From the NCBI GenBank assembly GCA_938085425.1, contig CALKGQ010000035.1, forward strand, positions 1-32,706: a DNA stretch of 32,706 bases. The letters run 5' to 3'. Positions 27,185-32,706 of the stretch are shown piece by piece. The notes beneath the pieces were generated by a model. It made no database searches, was not told where the DNA came from, and saw only the letters and a program-made list of their open reading frames with translations. Position numbers and translations under genes: made by a program. Each line of letters opens with the position of its first letter. Position 1 is the stretch's first letter. Source of the stretch: an uncultured Flavobacteriales bacterium (lineage in GTDB: Bacteria > Bacteroidota > Bacteroidia > Flavobacteriales_D > Sanyastnellaceae).

Positions 27185-28792
27185 TCAATTGGCATCTTCT
27201 TGTGCCGTCTTGAATTCGCTTGTGAAATGGAAGGTGATTTCAGGGAAGTTTTGAATCTCCATTTGAAGCATGAATTCAGAAGGGGCGAGGTACACTTCCA
27301 GCCCGTCTTTGTCATGGACAATGTCCTGTGCTTTGATCCGCCGGAATTCGGCAAGCTTTTCTTCGTGGTCGGATTCAATCCAGCAAGCCTTGGAATAAGG
27401 CTTGGGTTGAAACTCACATTTGGCGCCGTACTCGTGTTCCAGGCGGTATTGAATGACTTCAAATTGAAGCTCTCCAACGGTGCCTACGATTTTGCGGTTG
27501 CCTGCTTCTCGAATGAACAGCTGGGCGACCCCCTCGTCGGTCAATTGCTGGATGCCTTTCTCCAGTTGCTTGCTCTTCATGGGGTCTTTGTTCACCAGTT
27601 CCTTGAAGATCTCCGGAGAAAAGCTCGGGATGCCTCTGAACTGCAATTCTTCCCCTTCGGTCAGCGTGTCTCCGATTTTGAAGTTTCCAGTGTCGTAGAG
27701 GCCCACGACGTCGCCGGGCCATGCCTCTTCCACCACGCTCTTTTCTTGGGCAAGGAAGGCCGCGGGGTTGGCGAACTTCAACTTTTTGGAGATGCGCGTG
27801 TGCTGGTAAAACGTGTTGCGCTGAAAGCTGCCGGAACACACCCTCAAAAAGGCGATGCGGTCCCTGTGCTTGGGGTCGATGTTCGCGTGGATTTTGAAGA
27901 TGAAGCCGGTGAATTTGGATTCATCGGGTGCCACCATCCGTGAAGAGGTTTCGCGTGGCTTGGGGTTGGGGGCGATGTCCACAAAAGTGTCCAGCATTTC
28001 TTGGACACCAAAGTTGTTGACCGCACTGCCAAAGAACACGGGAGCCAGCTTTCCCTCGAGGTAGGGCTGTGGATCCCACGCGTCATAGACGCCTTCGATC
28101 AATTCGACATCTTCCCTCAGCGTGTCGGCATGCTCGCCCACCAAACCGTCCAAATCCTCGTCGTCCAGGGAATCGATGGCCACCACTTCTTTGGCCACCT
28201 TCGTCTTGTCCGCCTGAAAGAGGCGAAGGCTCTTGTTGTAGAGGTTGTAAACCCCTTGGAAGGTGTGTCCCTGTGAAATGGGCCAGGAGAGGGGACGCAC
28301 TTGAATGTTGAGCTTGGCTTCGACTTCGTCAAGCAAGTCGGTGGGATCCCGTCCTTCAAGGTCCATTTTGTTGATGAACACGATCACTGGGGTGTTCCTC
28401 ATCCGACAGACTTCCATCAATCGCTCGGTTTGGGGCTCCACTCCTTTGACACAATCAATGACCAAGATGACGCTGTCCACCGCCGTCAGGGTGCGGTAGG
28501 TGTCTTCCGCAAAATCCCTGTGTCCAGGGGTGTCCAACAGATTGATCAAGATGTCACGGTAATGGAAGGCCATCACCGAGGTGGCCACAGAGATGCCCCT
28601 CTGCCGCTCGATTTCCATGAAGTCAGAGGCTGCCGACTTCGTGATTTTGTTGTTCTTCACCGCACCCGCAGTCTGGATGGCTCCGCCAAACAGCAAAAAT
28701 TTCTCTGTCAACGTGGTTTTGCCAGCATCTGGGTGAGAGATGATGGCGAAGGTGCGTCGACGGTCGATTTGGTCTTGGATGTGGGCGCTCAT
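27185..28792 (-). CDS. prfC: Peptide chain release factor 3
   Basis: RF3 is the GTPase that recycles RF1/RF2 from the ribosome after peptide release. The ATG at 28792 gives 535 residues ([17 protein letters not shown]). GTPase motifs in order are G1 [13 protein letters not shown] (about residues 19-31), the switch region [12 protein letters not shown]3 [12 protein letters not shown] and G4 [11 protein letters not shown]. The RF3-type domain II and III sequences follow ([37 protein letters not shown]). Its promoter overlaps the stop codon of the upstream glycosyltransferase gene, and the ATG lies only 6 nt after the -7 box. A gene series of envelope proteins follows it, 22 nt downstream. Confidence 0.97.
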   Translation of the reverse strand: MSAHIQDQIDRRRTFAIISHPDAGKTTLTEKFLLFGGAIQTAGAVKNNKITKSAASDFMEIERQRGISVATSVMAFHYRDILINLLDTPGHRDFAEDTYRTLTAVDSVILVIDCVKGVEPQTERLMEVCRMRNTPVIVFINKMDLEGRDPTDLLDEVEAKLNIQVRPLSWPISQGHTFQGVYNLYNKSLRLFQADKTKVAKEVVAIDSLDDEDLDGLVGEHADTLREDVELIEGVYDAWDPQPYLEGKLAPVFFGSAVNNFGVQEMLDTFVDIAPNPKPRETSSRMVAPDESKFTGFIFKIHANIDPKHRDRIAFLRVCSGSFQRNTFYQHTRISKKLKFANPAAFLAQEKSVVEEAWPGDVVGLYDTGNFKIGDTLTEGEELQFRGIPSFSPEIFKELVNKDPMKSKQLEKGIQQLTDEGVAQLFIREAGNRKIVGTVGELQFEVIQYRLEHEYGAKCEFQPKPYSKACWIESDHEEKLAEFRRIKAQDIVHDKDGLEVYLAPSEFMLQMEIQNFPEITFHFTSEFKTAQEDAN

Positions 28793-28798
28793 GGGGGA

Positions 28799-28826
28799 CA
28801 AAATTACGCCTTCTCTCCGGAGCCAA
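28799..28826 (-). promoter_or_regulatory. Promoter of prfC, overlapping the upstream stop codon
   Basis: On the minus strand TTG (28826-28824), a 17-nt spacer and TAATTTTG (28806-28799) match the Bacteroidota TTG / TAnnTTTG promoter. The first three bases of the -7 box are also the TAA stop of the glycosyltransferase gene. Six bases (TCCCCC) separate the box from the prfC ATG, again predicting a leaderless or nearly leaderless mRNA. Confidence 0.72.
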
Positions 28827-29928
28827 CGACGCTTTGGAGAAGTCGTTCCCAAATGGCCGATTGTTCCGAATGACAGGACTTCATCGCCAAGGCAAAGGCG
28901 AGGTCCAGTTGTTGCTTGCGCTCCGCGTCGGACAGGCCCAAGGTGGCGCGAACCGCCGATGCAAGTGCCGCCGCATCTCGGGACTCAAAGGTTTGGCCCC
29001 GCCCTTCGTCCAGAAGCTCCTTTGTCCCACCAGCAGCAGACCCCACGACAGGCACCCTGCGCGCCATGGCTTCAAGGGTGACCGTTCCGATGGTCTCGGC
29101 GTGACTGGTCATGGCGAAGACATCCAAGGCGTCGTACACGGGAAGAACGTCCTGCATGGCGCCCAACCAATGGACCCTGTGTTCGATTCCCAAGGCCTGG
29201 GCCTTCAGACGCAGCTCGCTGCGTTCATCGCGTCCGTTGTTGACGGTGTTGTCTCCCACAAACAGAACGTGGACATGGTCTGGCAATGCGGGCAGGGCAT
29301 CGAGGGTCAGCCTTTGGCCTTTTCCTTCGTCGAGCCTGCCCACCGTGCCCACCAAGGTGGCGCCATCAGGCAGGTGCAAGCCCAGCCTTTCGCGCGCTTC
29401 CATTTTGGAGCGTTGCGGCGTGTCAAACCAAGCATCTTCAAGTGGCAGGGGAATGACATGGGTCTGGCGACCAATGAGGGGGGTGAGGGCCAAGGTGCGC
29501 TCCTTGAGGGCATGCAGCCCGCAAACCCATGCGTCGACAGAGCGGTAGCGACGCTGGTGCCAAAAGAAGTTCTTGGGCCTGCCGATTTGCATGGCTTGTT
29601 GCATCAGCAACTTGGTTGGAGAATGGCGGCACGCTCGCCCCGCCAAGTCCAAGTCTCGGGGCGCACGGATCCACAACACGTCGCTCCCTTCCATGCGCTG
29701 CCGCATGCGGCGAACATCCAAGACGGTGGCCCTTCGGGGATGATGGGACACGGGGTGTGGTGAGAGGTTCCTTCGGATGGCTTCTTCCCAAGTGGGTGTG
29801 CCTTGCACCGCCCCCAAGCTCACGTGGTGGCCAGCACGCCTCATCCAGTCCGCCATCACCAACAGATTGCGCTCCAATCCACCCCAACCTTTGGACGATG
29901 TGAAGAAGTATATTCTGATGTTATTCAA
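28804..29928 (-). CDS. Glycosyltransferase family 4 (GT-B fold)
   Basis: A 374-residue GT4-type glycosyltransferase, probably acting at the cytoplasmic face of the inner membrane. The N-terminus ([20 protein letters not shown]) has the Gly-rich acceptor loop. The C-terminal Rossmann half has [54 protein letters not shown], and the E-x7-E motif (Glu278 and Glu286), followed by [14 protein letters not shown]. The only start that keeps the conserved N-terminus is a TTG at 29928; the first ATG would delete it. The start lies 17 nt after the SDR stop, in a locally AT-rich patch. Surface polysaccharide or LPS synthesis is likely; the sugar is not predictable. Confidence 0.9.
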   Translation of the reverse strand: MNNIRIYFFTSSKGWGGLERNLLVMADWMRRAGHHVSLGAVQGTPTWEEAIRRNLSPHPVSHHPRRATVLDVRRMRQRMEGSDVLWIRAPRDLDLAGRACRHSPTKLLMQQAMQIGRPKNFFWHQRRYRSVDAWVCGLHALKERTLALTPLIGRQTHVIPLPLEDAWFDTPQRSKMEARERLGLHLPDGATLVGTVGRLDEGKGQRLTLDALPALPDHVHVLFVGDNTVNNGRDERSELRLKAQALGIEHRVHWLGAMQDVLPVYDALDVFAMTSHAETIGTVTLEAMARRVPVVGSAAGGTKELLDEGRGQTFESRDAAALASAVRATLGLSDAERKQQLDLAFALAMKSCHSEQSAIWERLLQSVVGSGEKA

Positions 29929-29945
29929 TTTGTTATATCATCAAT

Positions 29946-30680
29946 TCACGACCTTCTGTCAGGACGAATGGTCAACTCGCTGACCATGCCTCTTCCTTGG
30001 CTCTCGATGGCGAAACACACGGCCTCCGCCACGTATTCTGGGGTCATCCCTTGGTCGAATTGTGGACGGTAGTCCGACCTCAATTCATCATTTGTGGTGC
30101 GGTCGATGAAAGGTGTGTTGACTGCGCCCGGGTTGATGGTGGTGACGGCCAAGTCGTTTCGAAATTCTGTCCGCAAGGATTCTGAGATGGCCAGCACCGC
30201 ATGTTTGGTGGCGCAATACACCCCGCTGTTGGGGAACACTTGTCGTGCGGCCAGAGACCCAATGTTGACCACGTGTCCCTTGGAGGAGAGCAGCATGGGC
30301 AAACTCCTGTGGATGGTGTTGAGCACCCCATGAATGTTGACATTGACCATGGCATGCCACTCGTCCAGTTGGGCTTTTTCAAGGGGGTCAAAGTAGCCAA
30401 TGCCCGCATTGGGGATGACCACGTCAAGTCCTTGCCAGTTCGAAGTCATGTGTTCGATGCACCGGTCAACCGAGGCCACATCTGTGACGTCGCACTTGAG
30501 GATGCTCAAATCGTATCCGGCGTCACGGACTTCGTTTTGGAGGCTGCGCAGGCGGTCTTCGTTTCGGGCGGAAGCCAGCACGCGATGACCACGTTGGGCA
30601 AGGGCCATGGCACAGGCCTTGCCAATGCCACTGGAGGCCCCTGTGATCCAAATGCGCAGGTTGTTGGAGGCGTTTGTCAT
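29946..30680 (-). CDS. Short-chain dehydrogenase/reductase
   Basis: A 244-residue classical SDR oxidoreductase with NAD(P)-binding TGASSGIG at residues 13-20, NAG at 91-93 and Asn115 in the active-site helix. The catalytic Ser142, Tyr155 and Lys159 lie in VNIGSLAARQ...YCATK, and the NPGAVNTPF tail loop is present. The Arg in LASARNEDRL after the second strand suggests NADP(H) preference. The ATG at 30680 is 10 nt after the T9SS plug protein stop, and the downstream glycosyltransferase follows by 17 nt, so the three look like one operon. It is a generic SDR (YdfG-like); substrate unknown. Confidence 0.93.
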   Translation of the reverse strand: MTNASNNLRIWITGASSGIGKACAMALAQRGHRVLASARNEDRLRSLQNEVRDAGYDLSILKCDVTDVASVDRCIEHMTSNWQGLDVVIPNAGIGYFDPLEKAQLDEWHAMVNVNIHGVLNTIHRSLPMLLSSKGHVVNIGSLAARQVFPNSGVYCATKHAVLAISESLRTEFRNDLAVTTINPGAVNTPFIDRTTNDELRSDYRPQFDQGMTPEYVAEAVCFAIESQGRGMVSELTIRPDRRS

Positions 30681-30690
30681 GGAGAGAGGG

Positions 30691-31986
30691 TCAAGGGTTG
30701 CTTTCCCATTGTGCGAAGCCGACCACCCGGTCGTAGCCGTCCCAATCGGCGTAATGCACAAAGAGTGAATAGAGGTTGTCGGTTCGGTTGTGGCTCCCTT
30801 CAAGATCAAACAAGGTGCCCGGGTCGCCAGCCGCGTCTTTGGGGTCTTTCACCACATAGTGATAGTTGTAATACCCTTGTTTCAATTTGTGTTGCAACGT
30901 GTAGACGCCGCGGCCGGCATTGTATTGCATGCGGAAGTGAGGCAAGCATTGGTTTTGGGTGAAGGCCCCTACGATGTAAATGTCACGACCCACCAACGGA
31001 TGCCGGGTGTCAAGGCTCCAATGGACCCAAACGTAGTCGCTGCCTGTGTAAGGTTCCAGCCGGTCGTTGTGGGTGACCATGGCCCCGTGAATGTCATCCC
31101 CTCCGGCAAAGGTGTCGTAGGTCCTCCGCACGTCCGTGTCCAGATAGAAATGCCAATGGTCGTCGCTCTCTTGAAGGCTCGCCACGCCGAGGGCCAAAAA
31201 CTCCAACCCCTTCAAGTCGGCAAATCGATAGGTGTTGCCCCCTTCGAAGACATGCCCTGTGCGACGGTAGTCAATTTCATTGCCTTTCACAAAGCGGGGG
31301 TCTTTGCCAGAAATGGCGCGGTCCCATCGCCAGTTGGGCACGACAGTGGCCTCCAGTCGGTCGTAAGGGTCAGAGAGGTTGTACCCTTCTTCAAATACTG
31401 AGAAGTGCACCTCCTGGTGGGACCTTCTCAAGGCAATGTCGGAAGGTTCTCCTGCTTGGGCTTCGACGCGACACAAATCTTCAAACACCACAAACCGTCG
31501 CACTGCGACCGGGGTTTCAGGAGCATCGGGGTCCAGCACTTGGAGCAAATAGTTCCCGCTCAATGTCCAGGACAGATCGTCATTGGGCAGGCGCACGGAG
31601 TGGTGGGTGAAGTCCACCTTGGTGCCAAAGCTTGCCTCGTCGTCCTCCATTGGCGTGGTGTAGAAGCCTTGAAGGTATTCGCTCGGATGCAGGTCCGATG
31701 GCGTCCAATGCCGGTCGCAATGCACAATGGTGATTTCCCATGGAGTGTAATCTCCTGACAGGTCGTCGAACCGAATCTCCAACAGCCCCAATTCCTGCGA
31801 CAAGGGAACGACAGGGGGAGAAAGGGGTTGCCCTGTGGGGTGGAAGAGCAAGGTTTCAATCCGAGGCCCATCTGCTGGCAACGACAGAAACTGCGCACTT
31901 GAAGAAGGCGAATAGAGACAGGCCAGGAACATCCCGGTCCAAAAGCCGCACCATGCAGTGCCCGATCCACACCATCTGAAAGTCAT
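30691..31986 (-). CDS. Type IX secretion system plug protein (DUF5103)
   Basis: A 431-residue exported protein with a signal peptide (cleavage near SSSAQ, about residue 32). It matches the DUF5103 family, now described as the plug protein that gates the SprA (T9SS) translocon from the periplasmic side. Recognisable segments are LGLLEIRFDDLSGDYTPWEITIVHCDRHWTPSDL, SEYLQGFYTT, FTHHSVRLPNDDLSWTLSGNYLL, IDYRRTGHVFEGGNTYRFADLKG, and the C-terminal NYHYVVKD...LEGSHNRTDNLYSLFVHY. It fits the lectin-CHU_C cargo protein in the same window. It diverges from nqrA; I recall a DUF5103-nqrA neighbourhood in other Flavobacteriales. A near-consensus -7 box sits 4 nt before the ATG. Confidence 0.87.
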   Translation of the reverse strand: MTFRWCGSGTAWCGFWTGMFLACLYSPSSSAQFLSLPADGPRIETLLFHPTGQPLSPPVVPLSQELGLLEIRFDDLSGDYTPWEITIVHCDRHWTPSDLHPSEYLQGFYTTPMEDDEASFGTKVDFTHHSVRLPNDDLSWTLSGNYLLQVLDPDAPETPVAVRRFVVFEDLCRVEAQAGEPSDIALRRSHQEVHFSVFEEGYNLSDPYDRLEATVVPNWRWDRAISGKDPRFVKGNEIDYRRTGHVFEGGNTYRFADLKGLEFLALGVASLQESDDHWHFYLDTDVRRTYDTFAGGDDIHGAMVTHNDRLEPYTGSDYVWVHWSLDTRHPLVGRDIYIVGAFTQNQCLPHFRMQYNAGRGVYTLQHKLKQGYYNYHYVVKDPKDAAGDPGTLFDLEGSHNRTDNLYSLFVHYADWDGYDRVVGFAQWESNP

Positions 31987-31990
31987 GCCC

Positions 31991-31998
31991 CAAAGTTC
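31991..31998 (-). promoter_or_regulatory. Probable -7 box of the DUF5103 operon
   Basis: GAACTTTG (first base differs from TAnnTTTG) lies 4 nt (GGGC) before the ATG at 31986 on the minus strand. A TTTG at 32018-32015 lies 16 nt upstream, one base short of the reported spacer range. Confidence 0.5.
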
Positions 31999-32043
31999 GT
32001 AGGAAAACCTTTGTCAAATTGACCTTGCGACCATGGACAAATC

Positions 32044-32059
32044 GCGCATGCATTTGCGC
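32044..32059. other. Imperfect palindrome in the divergent DUF5103/nqrA region
   Basis: GCGCA-TGCATT-TGCGC forms a perfect 5-bp inverted repeat, nested with CAAAT (32038-32042) and ATTTG (32052-32056). It is centred about 60 nt before nqrA and 65 nt before the DUF5103 gene, where an operator could act on both. No regulator is known. Confidence 0.3.
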
Positions 32060-32081
32060 CGTTCTTTTGAATCGTGGGCGT

Positions 32082-32089
32082 TACCTTTG
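32082..32089 (+). promoter_or_regulatory. -7 box of nqrA
   Basis: TACCTTTG is a full TAnnTTTG match 21 nt before the nqrA ATG at 32111, leaving a short leader of roughly 15 nt. TTG trimers upstream are at spacings of 12 and 25, outside the usual range. Confidence 0.5.
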
Positions 32090-32110
32090 CGCCCCGAAAA
32101 CCTTTGGATC

Positions 32111-32706
32111 ATGTCCAAGACCTTGCGAATCAAAAAAGGGGTAGACATCCGGTTGACCGGAACGCCCTCGACCGCGTGCGCAGATGCGCCGCAACCCTCC
32201 GTGGTGGCTGTACAGCCCACCGACTGCCCAGGCCTCATCCCCAAGTTGGTGGTGAAGGAAGGGGCGAGCGTCCAAGCCGGCGATGCACTTTTTCACGACA
32301 AAACTTGCCCTACGGTGATGTTTGCAAGCCCTGTTTCAGGGACGGTGAAAGAAGTGGTTCGCGGCGCCAAAAGGCGCATTCTGGCGGTGGTGGTGGAAGC
32401 CGATGGTGCGAACCAATCGCGTGATTTTGGCCCTTGGAAGGGCGGAGACCGCGAGGCCCTTTTGGCCCACTTGACCGCGTCAGGCGCTTTCGCTTTTTTC
32501 CGCCAGCGCCCGTTTGACGTGCTCGCCAACCCGTCCGACACCCCTCGTGCCATCTATGTGAGCGGCTTCGATTCGTCGCCTTTGGCGGCGGACCCAGCCG
32601 TGGTCGTGGATGGAAGGTTGGAAGATTTGCAGCAGGGCATCGATGCCTTGGCCATGTTGGCAGGGGACGGTGGTGTCCATCTGGGCATCCGTCCAGACCA
32701 AAAAGA
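32111..32706 (+). CDS. nqrA: Na+-translocating NADH:quinone reductase subunit A, 3' end cut by window edge
   Basis: NqrA is the peripheral, quinone-associated subunit of the Na+-pumping respiratory NADH dehydrogenase (NQR). The frame opens at the ATG at 32111 and stays open to the window end (198 codons of about 450 expected). It begins MSKTLRIKKGVDIRLTG, as NqrA does. The biotinyl-like fold follows (KLVVKEGASVQAGDALFHDKT, FASPVSGTVKEVVRGAKRRIL). The strongly conserved FRQRPFDVLANPSDTPRAIYVSGFDSSPLAAD segment is present. The remaining nqr genes should lie to the right. Na+-NQR and the NhaC antiporter together suggest a marine-type sodium economy. Confidence 0.96.
   Translation, partial: MSKTLRIKKGVDIRLTGTPSTACADAPQPSVVAVQPTDCPGLIPKLVVKEGASVQAGDALFHDKTCPTVMFASPVSGTVKEVVRGAKRRILAVVVEADGANQSRDFGPWKGGDREALLAHLTASGAFAFFRQRPFDVLANPSDTPRAIYVSGFDSSPLAADPAVVVDGRLEDLQQGIDALAMLAGDGGVHLGIRPDQK

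Noticed and set aside
29900-29945. AT-rich patch as a sign of a mobile element or horizontal insertion
   Set aside because: It is only about 40 nt, lies between co-directional operon genes, and no repeats, transposase or att-like sites are visible.

Overview
The window reads as a chromosomal, almost entirely coding stretch (about 97% coding, GC-rich by eye) from a member of the Bacteroidota, most likely a GC-rich, Na+-using (marine or brackish type) relative of the Flavobacteriales. Evidence for this: a gliding-motility/T9SS C-terminal domain protein, a type IX secretion plug protein (DUF5103), DUF4249 and DUF1573 proteins, a TonB-dependent receptor with a CarboxypepD_reg domain, a long-form NusB, Bacteroidota-type ParE/ParC, the Na+-pumping NqrA, and promoters of the Bacteroidota TAnnTTTG type. 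There are no rRNA or tRNA genes, insertion sequences, CRISPR arrays or phage genes that I can see, and no gene-free gap above about 125 bases.

Layout, left to right. 1-7326 is all minus strand: nusB, a DUF1573 protein, yajC, an NhaC-type antiporter, uvrA, a LOG-family protein and the start of a secreted protein that leaves the window. A divergent promoter region (7327-7442) leads to two plus-strand envelope genes: a DUF4249 lipoprotein and a DUF4139 (MuiA-like) protein. They converge on a minus-strand operon, pepD-surE-small membrane protein-lpxB (10050-13778). A second divergent region (13779-13888) starts the plus-strand information-processing block parE-parC, mgsA-prmC-ligA (13889-21829). 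This converges on a long minus-strand series (21847-31986): a T9SS plug protein, an SDR, a glycosyltransferase, prfC, a small CarboxypepD_reg protein, a TonB-dependent receptor and a lectin-domain T9SS cargo. At the right edge nqrA begins on the plus strand and is cut by the window end.

How the genes work together: the left and central blocks are housekeeping (transcription elongation, secretion accessory, DNA repair, lipid A, topoisomerase IV, ligase, release-factor methylation and RF3). The right block is surface biology: T9SS, outer-membrane uptake and a putative carbohydrate-binding adhesin. NhaC and NqrA point to a sodium cycle.

The most notable pattern is regulatory. Several transcription-unit heads carry a TAnnTTTG -7 box only 4-6 nt before the ATG, which predicts leaderless mRNAs. 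Two genes missing from a simple closed-frame scan (the edge-truncated secreted protein at 1-441 and nqrA at 32111-32706) were recovered by translating to the window edges.
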